The position numbers were made by a program, and so were the translations under genes. A stretch of DNA of 64,000 nucleotides from Membranipora membranacea (taxonomy: Eukaryota > Bryozoa > Gymnolaemata > Cheilostomatida > Membraniporidae), in assembly GCA_914767715.1 (NCBI GenBank), contig OU612068.1:32612001-32676000 (forward strand). The letters run 5' to 3'. Below are positions 1-14,400 of this stretch, one piece after another. How positions within the stretch are numbered: position 1 is the first letter of the stretch; each line of letters begins with the position of its first letter. Under the pieces are notes generated by a model. It did no database searches and was not told the origin of the DNA. It saw only the letters and a list, made by a program, of their open reading frames with translations.

Positions 1-1463
1 TACCGCCGATGAGGGCCTTTATGGACGATATTACAATATTATCACCAGATAAGGCCCAGGTTGTAGCTTCAATCGATAGACTGCATGAGTTGATAGAGAG
101 ATGTGCGATGCGATTCAAACCTAGCAAGAGCCGGTCCCTGTCTTTGTGTAAAGGCAAACCTGTACCAAATACCTACTTCATAGGAACAGAGCGTATTCCC
201 ACGCTTGCAGAGCAGCCTGTGAAGAGCTTAGGAAGATGGTATAGTTTATCGATCACAGACAGGTTTCGCGGCAACGAGGTGAAAAAACAACTCATTACAG
301 GGCTGGACGCGATTGAAAAATGTGGTCCGTCTGGTAAATACAAAGCCTGGATTGCTCAACTCATGAAATCGCTTGTGGAAGAGTACAAAACATTAAAAGC
401 GAGACTGGATATGATGTTGAACGAGTCACCAGACCAGGTGATAAGGGAATGTGCTCCAACACTTCACACTGATAAAAAATGGTCTGCCACAGAAACTGTC
501 AGAGATGACAAATCTCGACTGGAGATAAGTGAGATTGTGGGTGCTGTGACAACTGCACGTCATGGCATCGGCTGGGAAGCAAACCGGTGGTTTTCAAAGG
601 AAAGCCCAAAGGTTAGACGGGAGATGGTAGTTGATGAGGTGCGCAAGATGGAAGAGGAGCGCCGCCAGACACAAGCTGTAGGCCAAGCCCAACAAGGCAG
701 GTGGACTTGTTGGGAGTCTGATGAGCAGCGTCAGCTCAAATGGACAGAATTGTGGTCGATGGAGCCACAAAGGATTAGCTTTCTGGTTGGTGCAGCTTAT
801 GATCAACTACCGACCCCGGCAAACCTGGAACGCTGGAATTTGACCGAGAACTGGAAATTAGCCGAGTGCTCGGCCAAGGGCACACTTCGACATATACTGT
901 CGAATTGCCAACAGAGCCTAGGAAGATACACGTAAAGGCATAATCAAGTCCTGAAAGTGTTGTGTAAATATGTCACGAAAAAGTGTGAATATGCTAATGG
1001 TGGTGGTGAAGCGCGTGAAAAGATTTTGCGCAAAAAGGGATTGATGAACAGCGGAGAATGGCAGGTGAGATGCGACCTCACAGAGCAGCTCAGCATGCCG
1101 CAGCATATTGTGATCACGAACCAAAGACCAGACTTAATTGTTTGGTCTGACAAAGAAAAAGCACTAATACTGATGGAATTGACGGTGCCTTGGGAAGAAA
1201 ATCTCTCATACGCGCATGAGAGAAGACTGACTAGATATGAAGATCTGGTCACACAATGCCAAAACAAAGGTTGGAATTGCGAATTATTCGCAGTGGAAGT
1301 TGGCTGCCGTGAATTCATGGCTAAATCAGCTACCAAATTTCTGACTACAGTTGGGCTTTCAGGAAGAGCACTCAAACAAGCCACAAAAAGCATAGTACAT
1401 GAGGCAGAAAGCGCATCTGCATGGATTTGGCAACAGCACTGTGTGAAGACAAAAGCTAAGTAA
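1..1463 (+). mobile_element. RLE-type non-LTR retrotransposon, 3' part of ORF (one in-frame stop)
   Basis: The reading frame enters from the left window edge and runs to 1463, interrupted only by TAA at 933-935; the part after the stop is in the same frame. Near the start is a reverse-transcriptase catalytic box (FMDD, about 23-34). A Cys/His motif (C...HILSNC) lies just before the stop. Downstream is a PD-(D/E)xK-like block (RPDLIVWSD...ELTVPWEE, about 1126-1200), typical of the restriction-like endonuclease at the C-terminus of R2/NeSL/Hero-type elements. The product would nick DNA and prime reverse transcription on the target. Related proteins usually have a Trp where the stop sits, so this copy looks inactivated by a short lesion. 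RT fingers and N-terminus lie outside the window. Clade assignment is inference. Confidence 0.75.
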
Positions 1464-4400
1464 TCCTATTACTTGTAAGCTGGGGTTTAACACACTCACT
1501 TTGTTTTGTGGAGTTGGCCAGCATTTAATTCCTTTTGTTATAATCCTTGTAAGGATTAGAATGAGGGGATTAAGTGATGATAAGCAAACTGCTTGGGGTA
1601 GAAGGCTAAGCAGGATTATGCCTTTAATACTCAAATTAAAGTAGTTTAATCTCTGCAGGGTGAAAAATCAAAGTGAGTCTGAGTTAGATCTAAGGTATTG
1701 CAAACATAGTATTAAAAGCTTGGCCCTCGCATAAAAGGCAGGCAGAGCGAGACAGGAAATCACAGTCAGCCCACTGGCTGTAGCGCAAACAAGTCATCTC
1801 TCTGACTTGTGTATGAGTTGTACTATGCTCAATGTGGTGAATTTGAGTAGTGAACGAGGGGCGGGTGCCTTGAAGATAGCGACTTTGCACCGATGAGTTG
1901 ATGGAAAGCAAACCTCCCTGCACAAGTTTGGCTTAGAGTATAAGCGTGAGAGTGATGGGGCGAACATTGTTGCACTGAAACAATGAAGAGTTGGCAGCCT
2001 CCCTGGTTGCGTAACAGCGTAAACACACCAATTATGTCAAACCACCGAAACTTACAAAATGCACTGAGGGATCGATGAGATTGATTGAGATGCTCAGCAA
2101 CTCACAGTGGTGGCTTCATTCTGCCGGCCATGAGGAGGTTGTACTAGAGAAGGCCTCGAAACAGCGCTTGACTCATGGTTTCTAGCTGAATACCTGTGTG
2201 TTGTGTGGTGTGTTGTATCCAGTGTGTATTGTGTTTGAGAGAGCAGATGAATTTTGGCGAGATTAATGTGCATTCCAGGTTAGGGCCAATAGATACTTAT
2301 AATCTTTTATTTACCAGCTTGGAGCTTGAAAAACATTTATGACCCTCATGAACCTTCATTGGTTTGTTTCTGTTATAGCTACTTAGATAAGACTATATCG
2401 TATGAATCATTCCTTCTAAATGCCTTGTAAGAATACAGCCTGTCCTTCCATTCTACATATAGAAAATGCTGACCTGTATGTTGAGCACTATTAACAGAAT
2501 TCAGGAAGCCCACCGGTTATGAGGGGTTCCCTGCCTGATTTTGCCCCTCAAAATGTGCATTTCTGCAACAAAAATAAGGTGTTCCATAAGACGTCTGTAC
2601 TTGACTTAAATTCAACAAAATACATTCACAGTGAGGTTAGTTGTGCCTCACATCAAACTCTTATATGTGCTTGATATTACTGACTTACGCACCCACTGAG
2701 TGATCAGGAGGTCACAGATTACTAAGTGAACCTCAGATATCATTTTAATCTCGGTTCAATGTGCACGCAGTGATTGAAGTTATCATCTGATTGTACAAGA
2801 GTAGACAATTTTAATGATTGAATCCCAAGTTTGTTATTTTACATATGTCTTTGAGCAATGAGTTGTCTAATATCCTAAATATTTCATAACAGCATATTCA
2901 ATAATTGAATATCAAACCTTAGCGCTCTTTTGCTCTAGTTTATATAAATTCTTACCATCAATTACTCACATCTTTGGCTGTCTCATTTCAATATATAGAT
3001 GATTTAGACCTAAGAGGATGATGACTACAGTAGAACCATCATGCTTTTCTGCATGGTTTTCACTCATAACTTTTGGGCTTATTGGTCAATGACCTTCTTA
3101 CTTTCACATTATATCCATCAATGTCTCAAAATACATATTGTAAAGTTTTGAGGATGGATGCGCATAACTTCCTGAGATAAAGCCAGATAAAAAAAGCTCC
3201 TCTCGATTTTGTTAACTGGCTTGTTTTGATGGCTCCCTGTAGGTCACATAACTGGTCACAACGTAACGTTATTTCAGTCTGATGAAAGTATTGGCTGTTA
3301 TGATAATAGCTTTCATGGTAGTGATAAAGATAGCTTAGGAAATTAATCTTGAGCTATCCTACAAACTTCACAATTTTCCATGTACACCATCCATCTGTGT
3401 AGCACTATAGTGTAATATATACATAATTTATGACCTCGCTGAAGGTAAGCAGTACAGTATCCTATGGGGCTCCCTGCACACAATGCTGTCTTCAATTTCT
3501 TCAGAGAAAATAGAGCAATCTGCAATTTTAAAACTCTAATCTTCAGAATAAATTCTTCAAAACAACACTGGACTCGAGATAAGACTGCTGTGCCTAAATG
3601 CCTGTGAGAACTGAGCCAGCAAGCTTATTAGTGAATAAAGGTGAATTTTTTAGAAAAACAGTGCATCTGTGATCCAAAATCAGTAACACTGATGGGTTTT
3701 GGTTTGTTGCTATGTGGAGTTGTCTGTTCAAACAAACAAACCCAACCTGAGTAGATAACTCCAAGTTGTTTGATTGAATCCAGTCTACTTGAAATGGGGA
3801 AATCTTCTATTGATTTTTCATTTAAATCTTTTCTCCAACTTTTAAACACTCAATCTTTAATCTTCAGTAAAATACGAGGGGAGCCCCATCCTATGAAGAA
3901 AGTCTTGGAACACAACACCTTCCATATTAGTAATTTGCAAGGACAATTTCTGCCTATGCTCAACTTAGTAAATGATATTATTGGATACTAAGCGGATGTT
4001 GTTGTTATGTCTCTGTTTTGGCGAAGTATTATTCGGAGAAGGATCTCATTGGTTGATATATTGGGATTCAATTGATCTCCTTATCTTTGTTGAGATAGCA
4101 TGATGGTTTATGCTCAAATCATAGTTACAATATATATACAAGATGCTCCGTAGAGAGGTCTTTATCATTCATGTTGCTATGCGTTGCCAGGGCAAACAAA
4201 TGTCCTACAAGGTTATATGTTATCTCTCATTTGTGTGAATATAATTTAGCTTAAATTATCACTCTAATTTAATGTGATAAGTCATGTATGGATATAACAG
4301 AGTAAAGGTGATGCAGGGATCACGCGATTGACACTTTCGAGATATTTTCTATTAGCATTGATCCAAGGTAGGTTTTGTTTTGAATCACCCAAAGCTATTG

Positions 4401-5437
4401 GAATGCCATTGCAACACAAATATATCTACCTTTGAGATACTTTGAAATACACCACACCAGGGAGAATGTAGTCTGAGCCCCCCAGACTTTTGCCCCTCGC
4501 CCGACGGCCCCCCAGCGGGAGAATGGTCCCTGACCACACTACTGAAATTTATCCTTAATTAAGCATGGTGTAGAATTTGGTTGGCTGGTTTTCTCATGTA
4601 TACCGTAATTGATTGTTGTGTGCAAACCACTACGCCACATCAATTTTTGGGTTGGCATTTTATAAAATGCCAATCATGCAGACCACATACTGCAGGCTTT
4701 CATGATCAAATTCAGCACCGCGTGGTCATTGGTTGCACAAAAATATATACGCACAAAGCAATGTTTCTTTTCATAATAGATTAATATTGTATTTATTCAA
4801 TAGGATTTAATTATTTGCTGCTAAGAAATTATGAGACTGAATTTTCGTTCAAAAGCATAGAATATAATAACAATATTGGCTTAAAATAGTTTTGTATGAA
4901 GGCTTTAGTTTTATTACATATTCTATGCCCCAGTTATATATGTAACCTTATAATGCTGTTTGATATTTCTTTGGTTAAAAACCTAACAGACGTGCTGACT
5001 CTGACTGTTTATAATGTTTTGTTATATTGCGAAGGAAAACATAGTTACTCACTGAGCAGGAAGTATCGGCTGCTGCTACTCTCGATCGTCTGTAGCTTAG
5101 AGATTCGGAAACTCTTCAACGTGTAAGTTCAAATTGATCCTTTAGTTTCTGCCAAATGCTATCCAAGCTCATTGCATATCATATGACATATTGGTATGAT
5201 GAGTACCTAAAAAGTGCAGATCGCGGCGTAAATACAAACTATCAATTTTTCCCTTGGCAAGACATATCCCTACTAGAAAGGAGAAAAACAAAAACAGAAT
5301 CTTGAAGTCCTCTGTATGATATGACACATGTGGGTTATGCTCTGTTTCTCAAATGATGACAACAGGACTGGACACAATGCAAGTGATGAGATAAGATGCC
5401 AACATTAGTATCACTCTACCTCATAAATTATTACAGA
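1464..5437. other. Intergenic region, no recognised gene
   Basis: No convincing coding exon was found. The first several hundred bases probably include the 3' UTR of the retrotransposon on the left, whose end could not be placed. A strong splice donor (GTAAGT from 5123) after a stop-free stretch around 5040-5122 may mark a 5' UTR exon of the downstream KY-like gene, because that gene's first coding exon is preceded by an acceptor-like sequence ending at 5437. This is inference from splice consensus only. Confidence 0.4.
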
Positions 5438-5451
5438 TTGATTACAAAGGA

Positions 5452-8400
5452 TTGATAGGATCATCTCCTTCAGCTCTTGTCCTAAGACAGCTCGATATGG
5501 GGTCGGGAGTGAGTACCCCCTCAAGCGCTGGTACAAGAAGTAATGGAAGTCAGCAAAGTGAAGCAGCAGATAAATCTAACAGGATACAGCAGGCACTTAA
5601 GGTACTCATCATTCACTCAAGGTCACTCATCAGTCACTCATCATTCACTCAAGGTCATTCACTCAAGGTCATATGTATATCTCATCCTGTATTTATCTCC
5701 TATTGTTTGTAAAGTACAAGCCCGAAATTTCTATCTATTGTAACATTCATCTAGAGCCTGCTATGCAAGGTGTAACAAGCATGGTGTTGATTTGAGGATG
5801 TACATGGCTGCTATACAGCGATGGTGTTTTTTTGTGACCTTTCCAGGTCGTGTACAACTGTACATGGTTATCAGTGGCGTATATTAGCACTCACGGCCCA
5901 CGGATTTCCATGAGTGGCTGAATAGCTCAGTGTGTAGAGCGTCTGCTTTATAATCACTGTTAATCAGATTGTTGTGGGTTCGAATCCCATCAAGGTCAGT
6001 TTTTTTTCAAATGGGTGCTTTATAACTGGAGCATTTTTACCGTAATCTTCTACTGCTATTGAGTTGTTTTCTGAAAGTACCCAACAGCTCAGTGAGCTAT
6101 TGAAATACCTCTCTGCTTGCACTATTTTGCTACCGATATGCAAAAATTTCCGTGGTGGGAGGGCGCTTAAGCGCCCCTCCCACACCCTCCCCGCCACGCC
6201 TTTTAGAATATACGCCCCTGATGGTTATTACCATAGACAAAACACACACACACACACGTGTTTTGTCTATGGTTATTACTGTGTTGCTGTACGCTTTCAT
6301 ATTAAACCACCAGAGCTGAGCTCAGATCAGATTTGATTATTTTAGCAAGGAGAAGAGTTGGATGAGTTTTCAATATCAGAAATAGCTAAGTGTCGTATTC
6401 AGAACCCTGATGTGATTCCATCTACTAAGACAAAAGATGAAGTCTTCATTCCCAGTAAACACAGCAAAGCTGCAGAGAGGGTGAAAAATGTAAGTTAGTA
6501 CAAGTATATGACTGGTGACAGAATGACTAAAATTGAGGCATTGAGGACAGTTTTTATTTCACTGTGATCCTGTATTAGGCCTACACAACCCTGATATACG
6601 GCCTCTAGTAGATTCTCTGTCTTTGGAGAATTAGAGAAATGCATGAAAAGTGATGACCGCTGTTAAAAGGTGCAAGAACTTTATTAAAGTGAACAGTCTT
6701 CATCCAATTTCAAAGCACAGCAAACCCATCATTCATTTTTTCAATTTCACTAAAAGTTGGAGCAAAAAAGGTATAAATCCACCAAGAGAGAACTGCAAGA
6801 ACTAAGCTATGATATAGAAATTCGAAGTTCAAACTATCAGACAAAAAATTTGATGCTAGTGAGATACTACATAGGGACATTTTTTGATAATTTTCATGTT
6901 TTGCACGCTTGGATTTATCTTATAGATAGCTACTCTAGTGAAGTTACCGAGCAGAGAATTAGTCAGCGCTCTCACAGACAGCCTGGATAATGAGATGACC
7001 AAACTCCGGGCTATATATCTCTTCATAGCTTCCATAGGTATGTGATCCGGTTATCTGTATAAATGTCAGATAGAAATGTGCTGTAGATGTGTTTTTGTCT
7101 GTTGCGTGTTTCGGCCTCTCAACAAAATAGGTGCAGTTCTTGAAACAATGAGTTGGTCCACTTTTTCTTCGTTGTGCCTGTGGCAAAAAAAAATCTGCAT
7201 AGCTTTGCCATTAGATGTTAAAGCTGTTCTCCAGTCCATAACTCTTGAGGGGATTTTCTGATAAAGTGCATTGAGCAGCAATTCGTGTTCGTAAGAGGAG
7301 TCATTGAGCCATATAGCGAAACAATGCGGGTTAAGTTAAGATTTTATTGTTGATGTTTATGTAGCTAACCGCTAATTTGCCTGCGCTATTTCTTTCTTTT
7401 ATTCAAACTTTTGAAAAAAATTATATGGCTCAAATCAGTCTGAGCTTATTTTAAAGTGGTTCTCAGAATTTTACTCCGCTGAAGTTTAGAAGTAACCTGG
7501 CTGTACTATGATCTGACATTATTACTCCTAATAAGAGAGACTAATCGCCGAGAGAATTCTTCAAACTTTTCACTGAGTCCTAAATGTCTCTCTGTGAACA
7601 AGCCACCTCTTCCTGCTCTTAATTGTTTATCGTGGCCGTTCAATTAAATTATATTTCAGATTTATCGCAGTTGTCACAACCAGAAGAAGAATACTCCCCA
7701 AACAGTCCTCTGGCTTATCTACTCAAGATGAAACGGTTCCAGGGAAACCATGCCCATCTTTTTTGTGCTCTTTGCAAGTAAGATCTCAACCATTCCTAAA
7801 TCTTTTCAAATTTCTAATCACAGAAACTGTATCGTTATCACAATAAATTTCTCAATCATTAGGTTCGGCAAAATCAAAAATACTAAAGAACAATAATGTG
7901 AGGTAGCGAGGTTAAGCCAGTGCAAAAGACTGCTGCTGCTTGATACTTGTTCGAGTTTATTCTGACCCCCAGTTATGACGGGCAGTATAAACACAACCAA
8001 CAACTAGAACTTAAAATGATCAGTTTATTTCATTACTAAGACCTGTAATGTTCATAGAAAACAGTTAAAACCTCCAACCTGTGTTTAGGGCAGACATCTA
8101 ACAGTTACAGTGCAGTGAGAACGGGAAGGGGGAGGGGTGGAGGGAGGTATCTCACCCTCACTGCAGTGATGGTCTGACATACTTTGCCATTTGGTGTAGC
8201 CTTTACAGGCCTGACAAAAACATTCACATGATTTTTGTAAGCGATCTGCACAGTCCATAAACATGTTATGCCATAGATGCCCTTATTTTGTAGAATTGCT
8301 GGTATATCATGTGAGATAGTTCTGGGCTATAATAAGTCAGCAGCCTACCAGCTGGGTAAGCCCGTCGATCATAAGAAAATGTTAGCGCAGTGGAACGCTG

Positions 8401-11400
8401 TCTACGTCTGCGGGGAGTGGAGGCTTATCGATTGTTTTTGGTCATGTGCCTGCGTTGTCGGCGGAGACGATGAATCTGACTGGGATGTGCTGGATGTCGA
8501 TGGCCGAATCGTCACTGGAAAAAAAGTCGCAGGTAACAATTATAAGCAGCTCAAACAGTTAATCATTGTCAGTGCTGCTAAAAATAAATGAACATCTGGT
8601 ACTTTTTGTGTAAATATTGTTACTGATGTGTTTTATTTTCAAACTTAACCAGAATCAAATTCCGATGATACAAACTCTAAAATGACTGGTATGTATCGGT
8701 GGCCAAGTAGAGTTCTGGTTTGATTAGACAGCAGAGGGGTTCATCACTTCTGTCTCTTCTTGGTTATGATTCGAAAAAATGTCCGTTGTCTCTCTATGTT
8801 ATTGAACTATGTAGTTTGTTCTGTCTAGTGTAAGGTTAGAGATTCTCTGTTGCTATTCTGTCCCTGTGAATATCAGATTCTGTTTGCAAAATCCTTCGCT
8901 TCCTTCTCTCTGATTCTCTTCTAGGAATCATCATCTTATATCTGATGTCTCTTTCAGTTGATGGCCCTGCTAGCATGCCAGTTTATTCAGAATTGTTTTT
9001 CTATCCAGGTAGTGGACAGATGACACACAGGATTAATGATTTTTTCTTCCTAACTGACCCTGAGAGGATGTTAGCCACACACATACCAAAGAATGATGTC
9101 TGGCAGCTGCTGCCGAGTGATAAAGCTGCCACGCTGAAAGATTTTGAAGAGGTATGGATGCGGTTATGGGAATAGAATACCCATTAATAGGATTCTAAGT
9201 TATTCTCAATCTGTGTAAATAATGTGACCACTGAATTAGATTCTTCTCTTAGAATTGAAATAGTATCATAGCGTTATACGGTTAGGACACTAAACACAGG
9301 GACCCATCTGACTGCTATCTGATTGGCTGTCCCTAGTAGCATGAATAATTAGCCTGAGAAATTGTCTTGTTTACAAAATTGCAAACAGTAATTATACCCC
9401 ATACAGTGTCGATGATTAGGGCATTTCTAGATTGCTACTAGGGACTGGCTATTTTTGCAAGCCCTTTGTTTTGCAAAAGAAAGCTAATGATGCTATTCCA
9501 GATATGGAATTCAATGAATGTGACATAACAGGGAATCTATGTCTTGGTATATGTGTTGAGAGAGGGGATCTAAATCAAGCATTGTTACAATCCATATCAT
9601 ATAAAACCCTATCTGTACTGTACAGTTTCCATATACAATTACAGGATGTGTACAGAAGAGAGAGATTCTTTGAGCTCGGTATGAAGATACCTCGGGATGA
9701 ATTATCTAAATGTAAGCTAGTCACAGATGAGGGCGAAGTGAAGATAGAACTCGGCATCACCGACGATTCTCCCAGTATAGACTTCAAGGTGAGCCGAGTT
9801 AGTGGATCAAAGAAATTTGAAAAGCAAAGACTACGAATGTGTTGAAAGGAGACCATGATGTCATTGGATATTGAAGCGAGTCTGCTAAAAGGCATGAAAT
9901 TGAGACCTCAAACTCAACACAGTTAACTACAACTATATTAACATTATCATTGTCATATATAGAGTCATAACATCAGAGCTCATAGTTTTCATACCTCTCG
10001 AGCAGCATTGAATCTAAGCTGAGGCTTGTATTTGTATTGTAGTATATGCTGTTTATGGGTAAGGGTGGAGAGGATGTGGGGAAGCTGGAGAAGTTTGTCA
10101 TGTTCTCTCGAGGTACAGGTAGTATCACTTACAGTGCCTCCATACCAGTGAAAGGATTATTCAAACTGGACATATTCGGTAAAGACTCTCGGCGTCACAA
10201 GTCACTCGACCTCATCTGCTCCTATCTATTAGATTCAGCTTCCGGTGGCTCAAAGGTGCGTAATCTACCATAAAGTACCATTGATTCCATTTGAACATGG
10301 AAACCTAACAGATCTTGTTTTGTGAATTCAATCATGTCTATGATGTCATATTACGCTTGATTTCAGAACAAGGAGCCATTACCTGATGACCCAGCGATAG
10401 GCTGGGGTCCTGACGGAGGATATCTTGCTGCTTACGGGATGGAAGCTCTCACCCACAAGGATGGTACTATTCAGTCAGAGAATGGACTCATAGAGATCAA
10501 GTATAAGATGGATCAGCCATTGGAGCTTCTCTCTATGATGTTGAGCAACTCTCACAATAAAGATAACCTCGGAAATCACATCTATATGACGGTATGATCA
10601 GTATGATTGGGCTGAGATTCTTTGATCTTCGATTCTTTGAGGAACTTTAACCCTGCTTCGATCAGTGCGTTTTTTTACTTTAAATGGCAAACACAGAAAG
10701 TGATGGACTGGGCTGTAATGCAAACTCACTGAGTGCAGTAGTAGACCAAGTTTTCTCTATTTGCCTGCATTTGGAGTTGCTCGCTTTGGGCTGGTCAAGC
10801 CGCTGGACTTTTTTCCTGCGCTGTGACCAGTGGAATACAGGCAAATATCCTAGTGAATGTAGTCATCATTGCATGTGTGCCAAAACTTAAGCCATTTATG
10901 ATTATAATTACATTCAGATAGAGAACGGCGAGTGTATTATTCATGTGAGATTACCAGAGGCTGGTGTATACGCCTGTGAGCTCTTCGCTAACGAGGAGGG
11001 AATTCCTGGAGAGCTACAGAATGTCTGTAACTATCTCATCAAGGTGAGGCAGTAATCTACATCCTCATTCTAAGAACTGATAAATAAACAAGATTGATTA
11101 ACAGACAAGGGGCGATGAATCTGAAGAATTGGCGAAATATTGTTGATCACATGACTGTAAACAGACAGTGAACTATGGCCCAGAAACAATATTGAGCGTG
11201 TACGCTGTCATCATGTTCTCAGCCCTTCTGTGCAAACTGTATAATGAGTTTGAACTCGTACAATTTTGCATATGTTAATTTCTTTACTTAAAATAATTAT
11301 GGCTTTTTCTCTTCCAGTGTAAAGCAAAGATAAAGAACGATCCATTACCACACATACCTAATGGTGTAATCGGAGTTAACAGCATCACTAAAGATTTAGG

Positions 11401-14400
11401 ATTGCAGCTACTTGACCCTCTGAAACCACAGATAGTTTGTGATAATGGCAAGGTAGGAATATCCATTGATATGTGTGACAAAACATGTGCAAAGATTGCA
11501 GTTGCCAATAAAATTCAAATGGGGGGGGGGGGGGGTGAGCTGAGGGGTTGGCATACATGCTCAAATATTAAAAGAGTAGTTTTGAAATATGACAAAATGA
11601 TTTTCATCAAACAGCTGTATAATATATGGTATATTTTATCTGGGTGGCTCTATTTACTCCCCATAAATGATGCTGTGATTCAGGTTAGAATAAGGATGAA
11701 GGTTCCTGAAGGAGTGAAACTTCACGGAGCGATGCATCATCCTAAACAGGGTACAGAAGACTCTAACAAACAGATATCTATGTCTGAGGATGGTGATACT
11801 GTGACCTTTGACCTGGATCTGCTGCTAAGTGGACAGCAGTGCTTTGCTCTCTATGCCTCGGTGAGTAAGCAGACCTACGCACTACATGTATACATATTCA
11901 TGTTCTGACTTTATTGTGCTCTCTGGCTGTAAACTGACAACAAGAGAACAAATCAATAATAACCAACAGCTAATACTTAAATTTAAGAAGTCTGATATTT
12001 ATTATCTCCAAAATTTTCATTCACTTGAGACTTGAGAGCCAAAGGGCATCATTATTTACACCTATTGCTTTTCCTTACTCTCCGTCATTTATTTTAGGGA
12101 GTTGCTCTCCCTTTATCATTGCAATGATAACTCTTTATTTTATCCTACTAAATAGCGCTTTCTAATTCAGCTATTTTATGACAGTTTTCTAATTGTTTTT
12201 TTCATGCATGTAGCACAAACAGGTAAGATATAAATAAGGTAGATAATAACTTGCATACTTAAGTAAAATGAGTGTATTTTGATTAAAATTGGTAATTCAG
12301 TACAGATAATACAAGCTTTACATACCAGGATTACCTCCGTAGATACATATAGGTGTGGGTGTTTGCTCAAACTGATCAATGAGAGGAAGTTCATTGAACT
12401 GATCATGCTAACTGATAATGCTAGTTTTAGTATAATACTTACTAACTTACATCAATAATAATCCACCATTATTATTAAGACAGTTAATGTCAAAGTCTGT
12501 ATCACAAAGAGTTAGAGATCCTTGATCACATTAACCAACTATATCGATGCTTGTTTTATAGGTACAAGGAGATGCTCAGATACACAATGTCTGTAACTTT
12601 ATGATTGAAAACAAAGCCGGCTCTCGTGGTAAACCAGCTAAGTCAGGTACAGATCTACCTGCTGTCGAGACTATCCACATCCGGGACGGGAAGGCCGAAC
12701 TCTCTCTTACCCATACCGAGGCTGAAAATGTCCTCGCATGTTTATATAAGGTAACCTATGAAACTGATTTGTCTGGAAACCTACATTTGTAAGCTGATCT
12801 GGGAAGAGGGATGAACCCAACCTTTGTCAATGATTGCTAAAAAGAGCTTGACTAGCAAACAAAGTGAAATAATTGTCTTTGATGATGAGAATTCTCCTGT
12901 TTTTATTTCTAAACATCAACATCTCAAACATGCTAACTTTACACCATTTAATTAACTTTAAACCTTATTTCAGGATGGAGCCTTCTTACCACAATCACCA
13001 GGTCAGATAACAGTCAAACAGGACGGAGTCGTGTCAAAAGTCAAGATTAGAATCCCTGAGGATGGGACATATGAGCTACAGTTACATGAGAAAGACAAAG
13101 ATGGCAAATCTATACTTACTAAGAAGAGATATAGACTGGTACATGAAGGTCTGTTCACACTCTCAGAGAGACTAATACAACCAATAGTGTACAATTTTAC
13201 ATGTTTGAGTATCATAATTTACCCCATTCTGCTAAATAGTGAATGCAGACAACAGCCTTTGATTGCAGTTACTGTAGCCATATACTGACAAGACTGGACA
13301 TTCTCAACTCACCAAATCCTCTGTTCGCTATCAAGCCTCACAGTCTGAAATTGTTACATAACAGTAGTTATATTAAGAGGTGTAAGTTATGTCCCACCGG
13401 TAGGTAGGATTACGAAGCCCCATCAACCCAATCATTATATAAACTGTTCCCCAATACTCTACAGAACAGGATAGTGATAATGAGGATGAGATGTCCTGTG
13501 AAGGTGATATATATGTCTGTGTTCACCCATTGTCTTTATATTTCAGCACCCTTTTACACTGTATCACCGTTTACTTGTCACTGGTACCGCAAGATCAAGA
13601 AATGAGGGGAAATTACTGCACAGAAACAATTTATTATACATTAGCTTAATATTTTAGCTAAATCCCTGACAAAAATTTAAGATTCGTCGCTTAGTCACAA
13701 AAGTGTCTGTTTTTTTCTATTCGAAGAAAAGTTAATCTCCATTTTAAGCACATACACAAAACTTTCCAACAATGATTTGATATTCGAGACAGGGATATCA
13801 GAGAGACCCATAAAGCGTATATATTTAAAACAATCATGATGGAGTTGTTAGGCGATTACCTTGCTCTACCGGAGTTCGGTACAATATGTACTTGACTCAT
13901 AAAAATATGATTTTATTAACAGGAGGAGTTCCGGACACAATAGATGAAGAGCCAGAACAGCAGGAGGAGGAGCAGGAGGATGTCATACCTGTTGTTGAGG
14001 AAATATCAGCAACTGAAACTGAGGATGGTTAGTCTACCCACCCGCACTTATCAGTTAAATTGTACACTGAGAACACTCTATCAATATAAGCAGTTTATCA
14101 GAGCAGTTTGTAGATGAATTTTGGCAACAATTACAGATATAATGGTGCAATATAATTTTCTAAGAATATCAATAATAAATATTTTGATTCAACAGGTTCA
14201 GCACAGGCGAAGCAAGGTAAGGGCGGATTTTCACCATGATCATATATTTATATAAAGGAGGTAAAATCAGGCTCTGCTCACGATCAAAGTTGAAATGTGT
14301 TTGTTCCCCTTCAAAACCAATGATCAATTCGGTTCCTTCTGTGAAAGCCGAAGCCTACTACCTGAACCCTGAGGGGTGAAATTTACTGGAGACCGAAATT

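Noticed and set aside
5964-6197. Minus-strand ORF ending MGFEPTTI
   Set aside because: The GFEPTT string is the well-known translation artefact of a tRNA B box read in reverse. It is produced by the tRNA-like unit.
9432-9644. Open frame immediately upstream of KY-like exon 8, including a plausible extra exon
   Set aside because: Family resemblance runs directly from FEE (exon ending 9151) to DVYRRERFFELG (exon from 9645) in phase 0. The upstream frame is intron sequence that happens to stay open.
11402-11908. 168-aa continuous ORF joining two KY-like exons
   Set aside because: The middle portion crosses a poly-G tract and both splice sites are strong. It is an intron that lacks a stop in that frame.
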